Origin: Microbacterium mangrovi
Lineage (GTDB): Bacteria > Actinomycetota > Actinomycetes > Actinomycetales > Microbacteriaceae
Assembly: GCF_000802305.1 (NCBI RefSeq)
Contig: NZ_JTDK01000015.1
Coordinates: 95,198 to 159,197 of the forward strand
Reading direction: 5' to 3'
DNA length: 64,000 nucleotides
Of the stretch, positions 50,015 to 59,380 are shown in pieces. The translations under genes were made by a program, and so were the position numbers. The notes beneath the pieces were generated by a model. The model saw only the letters and a list, made by a program, of their open reading frames with translations. It had not been told where the DNA came from and searched no databases. Positions within the stretch are counted from its first letter, which is position 1; every line of letters starts with the position of its first letter.

Positions 50015-50062
50015 TTCGGCTGTCCTGGATGACGCCCGCGCGTGCAATCCAGGACAGCCGAA
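50015..50062. terminator. Hairpin of the CTGTCCTGGAT family after sugar operon
   Basis: TTCGGCTGTCCTGGAT (50015-50030) pairs perfectly with its complement (50047-50062). Same core as 1221-1270, with a compensated base-pair change near the base of the stem (CCGC/GCGG versus CGGC/GCCG). No T tract. Confidence 0.75.
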
Positions 50063-50099
50063 TGGTCGAGGGTAGCCAGCCGATCGAGCGCGTGCTAGT

Positions 50100-50118
50100 T
50101 TTTGAACGTGTTCGAAAA
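50100..50118. promoter_or_regulatory. TetR operator-like palindrome
   Basis: TTTTGAACGTGTTCGAAA (from 50100) is an imperfect inverted repeat centred on GAAC-GT-GTTC, overlapping the GTG start of the TetR gene. Probable autorepression site. Confidence 0.6.
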
Positions 50119-50812
50119 TGAGGATGCCGGCCCCGACGCCACTTCGGCAGCGCTGACGCCGAAGGCGGAGCGCACACGTGCTGCGATCCGGGATGCCGCT
50201 CTGCGGTCGTTCCGCGACCACGGGTTCGATGGCACCACGATGCGCAAGGTCGCGGCGGATGCCGGGGTGTCGATCGGCAACGCCTACTACTACTTCCCGA
50301 CCAAGACGCACCTCGTGCAGGAGCTCTACGTCGAGGTGCAGGAGGCGCACCGCGCGGCGGCGCTGCCACGGCTCGACGAGACCACCGACCTGGTGGAGCG
50401 TCTGGCCATCGTGTTCCGCACCGGGCTCGAGCAGCTTCGTCCGTTCCACGAGTATGCCTCGGGATTCCTCACCGCGATGATCGCGCCCGAGTCGCCGCTC
50501 AACCCGATGTCTGCTGAGTCGAGCCCGGCACGCGACATCACAGTGGGCCTGTTCCGCGAGGCCGTGGCGCGTGCGAAGAAGAACCCGCTCCCGGAGGAGT
50601 TCGCGGTGCGGATGCCGCAGGCACTCTGGCTCGGCTACCTCCTGCTCTCCCTGTATTGGAGCTACGACCGCAGCCCCGGGCAGAGGCGAACCGAACGACT
50701 GCTCACCCAGGCGCTGAAGCTGCTGAAGCTCGGGCTGCCGTTGACGCGGATGCCGGTCGTGCGCGGCCCGCTGCGCGGGCTGCTCGATCTCGTCGTCGAG
50801 GTGGGGGAGTGA
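50108..50812 (+). CDS. TetR family transcriptional regulator
   Basis: A 234-residue TetR protein with HTH GFDGTTMRKVAADAGVSIGNAYYYFPTKTHLV (about residues 43-74) and an all-helical ligand-binding domain. GTG 50108 inside the operator is preferred; TTG 50102 is an alternative. The end overlaps the next gene (GTGA), and that gene overlaps a methyltransferase (ATGA), so all three are one operon. This gene contains several GGATGCC heptamers, while the two genes behind it contain none. Confidence 0.9.
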   Translation: MFENEDAGPDATSAALTPKAERTRAAIRDAALRSFRDHGFDGTTMRKVAADAGVSIGNAYYYFPTKTHLVQELYVEVQEAHRAAALPRLDETTDLVERLAIVFRTGLEQLRPFHEYASGFLTAMIAPESPLNPMSAESSPARDITVGLFREAVARAKKNPLPEEFAVRMPQALWLGYLLLSLYWSYDRSPGQRRTERLLTQALKLLKLGLPLTRMPVVRGPLRGLLDLVVEVGE

Positions 50813-51402
50813 ACGCCGTGGCGGCCATGTCTCCGGCGGAGGTTTGGGTGTCGCCCCGCACTGCCGACGAGCCTCGGGCCTTCACAGGGGATGAGTTCGT
50901 TCGCGGAGCCGGCATCGCCTATGTCCTCTTCCAGCCCATTGGAGCCCTCGTCTTCAGTGTCGGCATGATCCTCGAGGTGAGCCCGGGCGCGCAACCGAAC
51001 GTCGTCGGCACGATCTTCGGTGGTGCGCTCCTCTGGCTCGTGCCTGGTCTCCTCGTCAGCGGGCTCGTCACGCTGCTCGGCATGCCGCTCGCATACCTGC
51101 TCGGTCGTCGCATGCGGCGGGTGGATCGGGATTGGATCCACGTGCTGGCGTTCTTCGGATACGGTCTCGCCGTCGGCCTCGCGGTCGAATACGTCTTCTC
51201 GATCGGTTCCGGCAACCCCTTCGGCACGTTGCTGCAGCCCTGGTCGATGATGCGCGCCGACTCGTGGGCTTCCGGTGTCGTGGTGTCGCTCGGATGGCTG
51301 ATCACGTCACGGGCGGCGCTCGCGCGGGATCGTCAAGGTGCTGCTGTGGCGCTGCCGCCGTCAGCGAACGACCCGCTGCCACCGACGGTTGGTGGGGCAT
51401 GA
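50809..51402 (+). CDS. Four-TM membrane protein, unknown function
   Basis: A 197-residue protein with four hydrophobic segments (about residues 35-57, 65-95, 108-128, 143-165) and an Arg/Asp-rich loop (GRRMRRVDRDW). No recognised family. The GTG start overlaps the TetR stop as GTGA (ATG 50827 is an alternative), and its own stop overlaps the methyltransferase ATG. Middle gene of a TetR-regulated operon, so possibly a transporter or integral partner of the methyltransferase. Confidence 0.82.
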   Translation: MNAVAAMSPAEVWVSPRTADEPRAFTGDEFVRGAGIAYVLFQPIGALVFSVGMILEVSPGAQPNVVGTIFGGALLWLVPGLLVSGLVTLLGMPLAYLLGRRMRRVDRDWIHVLAFFGYGLAVGLAVEYVFSIGSGNPFGTLLQPWSMMRADSWASGVVVSLGWLITSRAALARDRQGAAVALPPSANDPLPPTVGGA

Positions 51403-52175
51403 AGGGCACTCTCCAGGACGCGGTCCCGGTCACCGCGGGGCGGGTTTCACCAGCACCCGACGACCTGTACTCCGCATCGTCGGTCCGTGACCTCTTCGAC
51501 CGCATGTCCCGGTCCTACGAGCGCGTCAACACTGCGCTGTCACTCGGGTTCTCCGTCTTGTGGCGACGCCGCCTCGCGCGACTCGTCCCGCCACAGCCGG
51601 CGGACGCCCGCATTCTCGATGCGATGTGCGGCATGGGCGAGACGTGGACGGCGCTCGTCCGGCGCTTCCCGGGGACGAACCTCGTCGCGCTCGACTTCTC
51701 CTCGCGCATGGTCGACCGTGCGCGCGCACGAAGCGCAGCACGCCACGGCGGGAAGATCGCCGTCGTCCAGAACGACATGCTCGTGAGCGGACTGTCGGAC
51801 GGATCCTTGGACGTTCTCGTCAGCGCCTACGGGGTGAAGACGTTCGACCGGCTGCAGACGGAGCTCTTCGTCGAGGAACTGGCACGCATCCTCAAGCCCG
51901 GCGGCCACTTTGCGCTCATCGAGGTCACGGAGCCTCCGCACCGAATTCTTCGCGCGCTCTACCGCTTCTACATCGGTGTCGTCGTGCCGCGGCTCGCGCG
52001 ACTTCTGGTCGCCGAGACCGAGGAGTACCGGATGCTGGCGCGATACCTGCGGGCCTACGGGGATGGTGAACGCACGGCGGCTGCGCTTGCGAGTCATCCC
52101 CTGCTCACGGTCGAAACACGGCGACACTTCTTCGGCTGCGCGACAAGCTTCAACGGTCGACGAGTGGTCGTCTGA
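51399..52175 (+). CDS. UbiE/MenG-like class I methyltransferase
   Basis: A 258-residue methyltransferase. The N-terminal VRDLFDRMSRSYERVNTALS with LGFSVLWRRRLARLV resembles UbiE/MenG demethylquinone methyltransferases. Motif I is ILDAMCGMGETW, motif II VALDFSSRM, and the post-motif ARILKPGGHFALIEVTEPP. The genuine menG is normally elsewhere and larger-context conserved, so this is probably a paralogue acting on another lipid-like substrate. Third gene of the TetR operon. The GGATGCC heptamer is absent from 50755-52476. Confidence 0.88.
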   Translation: MKGTLQDAVPVTAGRVSPAPDDLYSASSVRDLFDRMSRSYERVNTALSLGFSVLWRRRLARLVPPQPADARILDAMCGMGETWTALVRRFPGTNLVALDFSSRMVDRARARSAARHGGKIAVVQNDMLVSGLSDGSLDVLVSAYGVKTFDRLQTELFVEELARILKPGGHFALIEVTEPPHRILRALYRFYIGVVVPRLARLLVAETEEYRMLARYLRAYGDGERTAAALASHPLLTVETRRHFFGCATSFNGRRVVV

Positions 52176-52193
52176 CCCGCGGCGAACCCACCC

Positions 52194-52420
52194 GGATCCG
52201 TCACGAACGCCCGGTTGAGCCCGACGTTCGTGACGGATCCCGGGCGCCGCGAGGCCGGGCGTATCCGGGTCAGTCGTCACGACGTGTGGACTGAGGCGCA
52301 GAACGTGACGAGCGAAGCGCGGGAGCGTCACTCACTCGTCACGACGCGTCGGCCGAAGTGCAGAACGTGCCGAGTGACGCGCGGGGACTGCCCCACACTC
52401 GTCACTCACTCGTCACGAAG
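52194..52420. repeat. Intergenic inverted repeat and degenerate tandem repeats (no gene)
   Basis: A 16-bp inverted repeat GGATCCGTCACGAACG ... CGTTCGTGACGGATCC spans about 52194-52240 and can terminate the methyltransferase operon. Beyond it, GTCACGACG (52276, 52338) and GTCACGAAG (52412) head degenerate repeats of about 62-74 bp that share GCAGAACGTG. I see no gene in 52176-52501. Confidence 0.65.
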
Positions 52421-52501
52421 TGCGGGTCGACTCGCACCTCGCGACGAGCGAAACTGCGCCGAGCGCGGGGCCGGCCGGATGCCGCCGACCGGGGACCGGG
52501 C

Positions 52502-54190
<1,689 letters not shown>

Positions 54191-54255
54191 GGGTGCAACG
54201 TTACTGGCCTCAGCGGGGATGGTGCATCGCTTCGGACATCGGCCGACTCTGGCGA

Positions 54256-54289
54256 TATGACGCGCGTCATACTATGCTGAGCGTCATAG
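54256..54289. promoter_or_regulatory. Palindromic operators upstream of tautomerase-TetR operon
   Basis: The perfect 16-bp palindrome TATGACGCGCGTCATA (54256-54271) is followed by the imperfect CTATGCTGAGCGTCATAG (54272-54289). They overlap a TACTAT/TATGCT -10 region, and are the probable sites of the TetR encoded at 54745. Confidence 0.7.
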
Positions 54290-54314
54290 TCAGCGCGAAC
54301 CGAAGGAGGCTGCC

Positions 54315-54764
54315 ATGCCGATGATCGACGTGTACTGCACCGAGGGGACGTTCGGTTCCACGCACGCGGTCGCCCAGCAGCTGGCGACGGCCGTGATGGA
54401 GGTCGAACAGGTCCCCGACATCGCGATGTTCCGCAAGAACACCGCCGCCTTCGTGCACGAGCTGCCCGCCTCCGCGATCTCGAACGTCGACGGCGAGAGC
54501 AACTACGTGCGCGTGCAGGTGCTCACCAATGCCGGCGCCCTCGACCAGGCCAAGCGCAACCTCCTCGTCGACCACATCACGGGCATCGTGGTGACGGCAT
54601 CCGGCGATCCGTCGCTCGGTCCGCGCACCTGGGTGCAGATGATCGAGGCACCCGACGGGGGCTGGGGTCTGTACGGCCACGCCCAGACGAACGCCGATCT
54701 CGTCGACCTCGCCCGCGCCGAGATCGCCGCCGGCCGACGGACCCATGAGCACCGGCATCCGTGA
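54315..54764 (+). CDS. Tautomerase superfamily protein
   Basis: A 149-residue protein starting M-P-M-I-D-V-Y. Pro2 would be the catalytic N-terminal proline after Met removal, as in 4-oxalocrotonate tautomerase/MIF-type enzymes. It is twice the length of a single 4-OT monomer, so it is a fused-repeat or cis-CaaD/MSAD-type member. Ribosome binding site GAAGGAGG. The last 20 bases overlap the TetR gene that follows, so they are co-expressed. Substrate unknown. Confidence 0.85.
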   Translation: MPMIDVYCTEGTFGSTHAVAQQLATAVMEVEQVPDIAMFRKNTAAFVHELPASAISNVDGESNYVRVQVLTNAGALDQAKRNLLVDHITGIVVTASGDPSLGPRTWVQMIEAPDGGWGLYGHAQTNADLVDLARAEIAAGRRTHEHRHP

Positions 54765-55317
54765 CCTGATGGCGGATGCCGCCGCGCGCCTGCTCGCCGA
54801 GGAGGGCTACCAGGCGACCTCCTTCACGGAGGTGCTCGCCGCATCCGGTGCCCCACGGGGGTCGATCTACCATCACTTCCCCGGCGGCAAGGACGAACTC
54901 GTCCGCGCGGCGCTGGAGCGCCAGGCCGACCGGGTGATCGGGGGGCTCGACCGCCTCGCCGGACGCACGCCGGCCGACATCGTCGACGGGTTCGCGGCCG
55001 GCTGGCGCCGGTCGCTCGAGAAGACCGACTTCGCCGTGGGATGCTCCCTCGTCGCGGTCACCGCCTCGGCAGGGCCGGGAGAGCTCCGCGCGGATGCCGG
55101 GAGGATGTTCGCCCGCTGGATCGCGCGGTTGTCCGCCCTGTTCGCGGCTGCCGGCGTCGAGGCATCCGCCGCGGAGGCGTTCGCCGCCCGGCTCCTGGCC
55201 GGCATCGAAGGCGCGGTCGCCATCGCGCGTGCCCAGCGATCCCTGCACACGTTCGACCTGGTGGTCGGCGGCCTGCGCGACGAGGCCGCGGCGCTGCCCA
55301 CCCACGAGAAAGAGTAA
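54745..55317 (+). CDS. TetR family regulator (YxaF/LmrA-like)
   Basis: A 190-residue TetR protein with HTH YQATSFTEVLAASGAPRGSIYHHFPGGKDELV (about residues 22-53) and the C-terminal region GCSLVAVTASAGPGELRADAG typical of the YxaF/LmrA group. It overlaps the tautomerase gene by 20 bases and precedes a thioesterase by 5 bases. Likely represses this three-gene operon through the TATGACGCGCGTCATA site. Confidence 0.92.
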   Translation: MSTGIRDLMADAAARLLAEEGYQATSFTEVLAASGAPRGSIYHHFPGGKDELVRAALERQADRVIGGLDRLAGRTPADIVDGFAAGWRRSLEKTDFAVGCSLVAVTASAGPGELRADAGRMFARWIARLSALFAAAGVEASAAEAFAARLLAGIEGAVAIARAQRSLHTFDLVVGGLRDEAAALPTHEKE

Positions 55318-55322
55318 ACCGC

Positions 55323-55811
55323 ATGACCGAGCTGCGCCACACCCGCACGATCGAGTTCGCCGACCCGCATGAGACCCGCGATCGCGTGGCGAGCATGAGC
55401 GGGCTCGAGGCGATGCGGGCGATCCGTGACGGACTGTACCCGGGGCCGCCGATCGCCGAGACGATGAACTTCGAGCTCGTCGCGGCCGACCCCGGCACGG
55501 TGACGTTCGAGTGCCGTCCCGGGCTGGAGCACTACAACCCGCTCGGCATGGTGCACGGCGGTCTCGCCTGCACACTGCTCGACACGGTCACGGGGTGCGC
55601 CGCCCACACCACCCTCGAGGCCGGTCGGGGGTACACCTCCATCGAGATCTCGGTCAAGTATCTGCGGCCGATCACCGCCGACGACGGAGTCCTGACCGCG
55701 GTGGGGACGGTCACCAAGCCCGGCCGTCGGGTGATCTTCGCCGACGGCAACATCACGGATGCCGCGGGGCGGCTGCTCGCGACGGCATCCAGCTCGCTGC
55801 TCGTGCTGTGA
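55323..55811 (+). CDS. PaaI-type hotdog thioesterase
   Basis: A 162-residue hotdog-fold protein with the PaaI signature EHYNPLGMVHGGLACTLLDTVTGCAAHTTL, in which Asn/His-Gly-Gly/Asp positions are catalytic, and ISVKYLRPITADDGVLTAVG. Hydrolyses acyl-CoA thioesters in the cytosol. The acyl group is unknown; with the tautomerase it suggests degradation of an aromatic or dicarboxylic compound (inference). Confidence 0.92.
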   Translation: MTELRHTRTIEFADPHETRDRVASMSGLEAMRAIRDGLYPGPPIAETMNFELVAADPGTVTFECRPGLEHYNPLGMVHGGLACTLLDTVTGCAAHTTLEAGRGYTSIEISVKYLRPITADDGVLTAVGTVTKPGRRVIFADGNITDAAGRLLATASSSLLVL

Positions 55812-55835
55812 GCCGGATGCCGTCCTGAGCCGGAA

Positions 55836-57245
55836 TCAGGCGGCGACCGCGGCCTCGGCCGCCTCCACAGCCTCGGGGGAGGGCGCGGCATCCAGCGCGC
55901 GGCGCGACAGCGCGAACAGCGTCATCCCCAGCGCGAACGTGAGCAGCTCGGTGACCGTCATCGCCCAGATCACACCGGTGATGCCGAACACGACGTTGCC
56001 GAGCAGGACGATCGGGATGAACAGGATGCCCTGAGCCACCGACATGATCGTCGCGTTGCGCACCTGCTCGGTCGCCTGGAACACCGCGATGACGAGGCCG
56101 GTGATGCCGTTGAAGACGGTCGCCACGAGCATGGCGGTGAGCACCTGCGTGCCGTCGCTCACGACGCTCGGGTCGGCGCTGAACAGCGCGAACACCTGGT
56201 CGCGGAACAGGAAGACGATCCCGGAGAACACCACGGTGATCCCGAGGATCGCCACCGCGGCCCCGGCGATGCCGCGGCGCAGGCGCGCGTGGTTGCGGGC
56301 GCCGAACGCGTAGGCGAACAGCGGGATCGCCCCCATGAACACGCCCATGCACATCATCTCCGGCAGCTGCGAGATGCGCAGGGCCACGCCCATCGAGGCA
56401 AGCAGGGCGTCGCCGTAGCCGATGGCGATCCAGTTCGTGACGAGAGTCGTCACGATGAGGAACGACGACTGCAGCAGCTCGGACGCACCGACGCCGAACA
56501 CGGTGCGCAGCATCTCGCCGTCGGCACGGAACCAGCGCGGGCGCAGCGACATGGCCTCGCTGCGGCGGCTCAGCCACCACACGTAGTAGCCGGCCATGAC
56601 CACGTTCGACAGGCCGAGCGCGATCCCCGCGCCGAGGACGCCCCACCCGAGCACGAGGATGAACAGCACGTCGAACACGAGGTTCGCGACGGTCGAGGCG
56701 ATGAGACCGGTCATGGATGCCACGGCCGCCCCCTCCGCGCGCACCACCTGCTCCAGCGAGAAGCAGGCGACGAGGACGGGCGCGAACGCGAACATGGCGC
56801 CGATGTACTGGGCGGTGGGCGCCAGGGCAGCGCCGGATGCCCCGACGAGGCCCGCGAGCGAAGTGGCGAACACGAGGCCCAGAACCCCGATCACCGCACC
56901 GGTGGCGATCGAGGCCCACAGCGTGAACGACGAGACCTGCTTGATGCGGGATGCCGCGGCTCCGGCGTCGGCATCCTCGGTCTCCTGCGCGCCGAGAAGG
57001 CGCGAGATGTAGGTGCCGCCGCCGACGCCGAAGACGCCGCCGATCGCCATGATGAGGGCGAAGACGGGCATCGCGAAGGTGACGGCCGCGAGCATCGGCG
57101 TCGAGTGCAGGGCGCCGATGAAGCCCGCGTTGATGATGTTGTAGACGACGCCGACCGAGAAGCCGGCGATCATCGGGATGCACAGGTGCACCAGCGATCG
57201 CCAGATCGGGGCGGATGAGAGATAGAAGCGGTTGGATGCGGACAT
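55836..57245 (-). CDS. MATE family efflux transporter
   Basis: A 469-residue MATE/NorM-like protein with 12 TM segments in two related halves, containing PMIAGFSVGVVYNIINAGFI and LRTVFGVGASELLQSSFLIV at the starts of the halves and FAYAFGARNHARLRRGI in the second half. Exports drugs using Na+ or H+. ATG 57245 follows GACGGAGG. Downstream of marR (95-base gap) on the same strand, so probably MarR-controlled. Confidence 0.94.
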   Translation of the reverse strand: MSASNRFYLSSAPIWRSLVHLCIPMIAGFSVGVVYNIINAGFIGALHSTPMLAAVTFAMPVFALIMAIGGVFGVGGGTYISRLLGAQETEDADAGAAASRIKQVSSFTLWASIATGAVIGVLGLVFATSLAGLVGASGAALAPTAQYIGAMFAFAPVLVACFSLEQVVRAEGAAVASMTGLIASTVANLVFDVLFILVLGWGVLGAGIALGLSNVVMAGYYVWWLSRRSEAMSLRPRWFRADGEMLRTVFGVGASELLQSSFLIVTTLVTNWIAIGYGDALLASMGVALRISQLPEMMCMGVFMGAIPLFAYAFGARNHARLRRGIAGAAVAILGITVVFSGIVFLFRDQVFALFSADPSVVSDGTQVLTAMLVATVFNGITGLVIAVFQATEQVRNATIMSVAQGILFIPIVLLGNVVFGITGVIWAMTVTELLTFALGMTLFALSRRALDAAPSPEAVEAAEAAVAA

Positions 57246-57339
57246 GATGAGACCTCCGTCACGGGGAACGGCTTTGAATGGGGGGAGAGCGGGCGCGACG
57301 AGCACCGGTCGCCGGACGGCGACCGGATTCGGCCGGGGA

Positions 57340-57810
57340 CTAGCGGCGTCTGCGCGTGCGGCGCGGCGGCTCGGTGGGGATGTCGACGTCGAGTCCGGCG
57401 ACGACGCGATCGAGCAGAGCCGCGAGTTGGTCCTGCTCGTCGACGGTCAGGGAGGAGAAGAACCGCTCTTGCGCCGCGCGCATCTGCTCGTCGAAGCCGA
57501 CGACCAGTTCGGATGCCTCTTCCGTGACGGCGAGAAGCTTCACGCGCGAGTCGTCGGGCGACGGCGTGCGCGTGAGGAGACCGCGGTCTTCGAGTCCCTG
57601 CAGCAGACTCGCGACCGATGCGGGCGTCGTGCCGGACATCTCGGCCAGCTCGCGGGCGATCACGCCGCGATCCTGGTGCTCCTCGATGTAGCCGAGCGTG
57701 AACGCCTGCTGCCGGGTCAGTCCGCTGCCGGCCACCCAGGCGTCGGCGGTCGCCCGCTGGGCGAACGCGATCGCGCGGATGGCGGCGTTGATCTGCTCGG
57801 CTCGTGTCAT
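57340..57810 (-). CDS. MarR family regulator of the MATE pump
   Basis: A 156-residue MarR protein with recognition region LAEMSGTTPASVASLLQGLEDRGLL and wing SPDDSRVKLLAVTEEA, and a basic C-terminal end (RRTRRRR). Its start is followed upstream by two adjoining palindromes (57812-57842). It heads an operon with the MATE transporter, the usual arrangement for drug-inducible efflux. Confidence 0.93.
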   Translation of the reverse strand: MTRAEQINAAIRAIAFAQRATADAWVAGSGLTRQQAFTLGYIEEHQDRGVIARELAEMSGTTPASVASLLQGLEDRGLLTRTPSPDDSRVKLLAVTEEASELVVGFDEQMRAAQERFFSSLTVDEQDQLAALLDRVVAGLDVDIPTEPPRRTRRRR

Positions 57811-57811
57811 G

Positions 57812-57842
57812 GTTAGAAACCTAACAGTTAGAGTTCTAACTG
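57812..57842. promoter_or_regulatory. Twin MarR operators
   Basis: GTTAGAAACCTAAC (57812-57825) abuts the perfect 18-bp palindrome CAGTTAGAGTTCTAACTG (57825-57842). Both contain GTTAG/CTAAC half sites, unusually A/T-rich here, immediately upstream of the marR ATG (57810, minus strand). Confidence 0.8.
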
Positions 57843-57862
57843 TCAAGGATCGAACAATCGAA

Positions 57863-58525
57863 TCAGTCGTCGAGGTCAGGCCACGCGGCGATGTCGACGC
57901 CGTGGTTGTCGGGAGAGGCGAGTGTCCACCACCGCGGGGCGTGGGAGTCGTCGACCAGCCGCCCGCCGGCGTCCAGGGCCGCACGTACGCGTGCCTCGGC
58001 GACATCGGCGGGCACCGAGACGTCGAGGTGGGTGCGCCCGCGACCCACCCGATCGAACGGATGGAACGCCAGAGGGATGCCACGCCGGTTCGGGTCGGCG
58101 GCGTCGGTGTCGTCGGCATCCGCATACCCGAACGCCGCTTCGAAGAACGGTCGCACGTCGACGTCGCGGGCATGGGCGACCGCGATCTGCATCGCCTGCA
58201 GCACCGCGGGGTCGGCGACGAGACCGGCATCGCGGGCGAGCAGGGTGACCCGCTGTGCGAGCGCGATGTCGGCGGAATCGAGGGCCCCGTCGGGCCGCCG
58301 CGTCGTCACGATGACGTCGTGCGGACGCAGGTCGATGTCGGGCGCCCGGTCGTGCTCGGCAGCGAGATCGGCCACCGCGATCGCGAACTCGGTGCCTTGC
58401 ACCAGCGATGGCGTCCGCCAGTGCGCGCTTGCCCCGCCGAACAGCACGCGCCACTCGGCGACGCCGTCGGCAGCATGGAACTGCTTCGCACTGATCGGTG
58501 CGGGGTCGGTCGGCAGCGCGGGCAT
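57863..58525 (-). CDS. Pterin-4a-carbinolamine dehydratase-like/VOC fusion, copy 2
   Basis: A 220-residue protein. The N-terminal half (about 10-105) resembles pterin-4a-carbinolamine dehydratase (FAIAVADLAAEHDRAPDIDLRPHDVIVTT, then LDSADIALAQRVTLLA). The C-terminal half is a VOC/glyoxalase-like domain (GRGRTHLDVSVPADVAEARV ... SPDNHGVDIAAWPD). The canonical dehydratase His-His-Pro is replaced by H-D-R-A-P here. Located one base downstream of its paralogue (58527-59192), with which it shares both domains. Function unknown. Confidence 0.85.
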   Translation of the reverse strand: MPALPTDPAPISAKQFHAADGVAEWRVLFGGASAHWRTPSLVQGTEFAIAVADLAAEHDRAPDIDLRPHDVIVTTRRPDGALDSADIALAQRVTLLARDAGLVADPAVLQAMQIAVAHARDVDVRPFFEAAFGYADADDTDAADPNRRGIPLAFHPFDRVGRGRTHLDVSVPADVAEARVRAALDAGGRLVDDSHAPRWWTLASPDNHGVDIAAWPDLDD

Positions 58526-58526
58526 G

Positions 58527-59192
58527 TCAGAGCACCGCCTCGGAGACGTCGCCCCACGCGGCGATGTCGACGCCGTGGTTGTCGGGGGATGCCAGGCCCC
58601 ACCACGCGGGCACGTCGTCGCCCCACGAGAGCCGGCCGCCGGCGGCGAGGGCGGCTTCTGCTCTCTGCGCACCCTGGGCATTCGGTACGGCGATGTCGAA
58701 GTGGGTGCGGCCTCGACCGGGCTTGTCGAGCGCGTAGAACCAGAGACGCGGACCACGGCGCAGCGGGTCGGCGACGACGTCGTCGAGGTGCTCGTATCCG
58801 AGGACGACCCGCCAGAACTCCTGCGTGTCGACGCCCGGGTACTGCGCCACGCCGATCTGCAGCGTCTGCAGCTGCGAGGCATCCGGCGCGAGTCCGGATT
58901 CGCGCGCGGCCTCCGTGACGAGGCGAGCGAGTTCGGCATCCGCACGGGCGAGTCGTCCGCGCGGGTTGCGCGCCGTGCGCACGGCGACGCAGCGCGCCCG
59001 GAGATCGATGTCGGGGGCGCGGCCGAGTCCGGCGGCCACCTCGGCGACGCGGCGCGCGAATCGTGCCCCGATCATGAGGGAGTCGGTGGGGAACAGGGTC
59101 TGCGCGCCGCCGTAGAGGACGTGCCATCCCGCCGTGCCCGGCGACGCGTGGAACTGCGCCGCGCTGATGTGGTCTTCGGGTTCGTCCGTCAT
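58527..59192 (-). CDS. Pterin-4a-carbinolamine dehydratase-like/VOC fusion, copy 1
   Basis: A 221-residue paralogue of the next gene with the same two domains in the same order (dehydratase-like FARRVAEVAAGLGRAPDIDL; VOC-like GRGRTHFDIAVPNAQGAQRA ... SPDNHGVDIAAWGD). The His pair of true dehydratases is absent (LGRAPD), so catalysis may be lost or changed. The tandem arrangement with a 1-base gap shows duplication within an operon. Annotated relatives are usually called only VOC family. Confidence 0.85.
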   Translation of the reverse strand: MTDEPEDHISAAQFHASPGTAGWHVLYGGAQTLFPTDSLMIGARFARRVAEVAAGLGRAPDIDLRARCVAVRTARNPRGRLARADAELARLVTEAARESGLAPDASQLQTLQIGVAQYPGVDTQEFWRVVLGYEHLDDVVADPLRRGPRLWFYALDKPGRGRTHFDIAVPNAQGAQRAEAALAAGGRLSWGDDVPAWWGLASPDNHGVDIAAWGDVSEAVL

Positions 59193-59333
59193 GTCCGCTC
59201 CTTCGCACCCACCGTAGACCCGGCCTCCGACATCGCGACGACCGGTCGCAAGACGCAGGCACGGATGGCGCTGTGAACGCGGGGCGGTATCCCCGGGTCC
59301 ATCCGACCCGCCATCCGTACGATCCACCGCCAT

Positions 59334-59350
59334 CCGTCCGCTGCGGACGG
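59334..59350. terminator. Short hairpin after metallophosphoesterase operon
   Basis: CCGTCCGC-T-GCGGACGG forms a compact perfect inverted repeat 30 bases beyond the minus-strand stop at 59381. CCATCCG is repeated several times just upstream (59299-59336). No gene is seen in 59193-59380. Confidence 0.5.
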
Positions 59351-59380
59351 GTCCGAATCGACCGCTGCGGACCGACGGGG

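Noticed and set aside
52269..52420. Repeats headed by GTCACGA considered as a CRISPR array
   Set aside because: Units are imperfect, spacing is irregular (62 and 74 bp), conserved and variable parts are not separated as repeat and spacer, and no cas genes are present.
52338..52420. Clustered GTCACGA repeats considered as replication-origin or DnaA-type boxes
   Set aside because: They do not match the DnaA box consensus, and no dnaA/dnaN/parAB genes are nearby.
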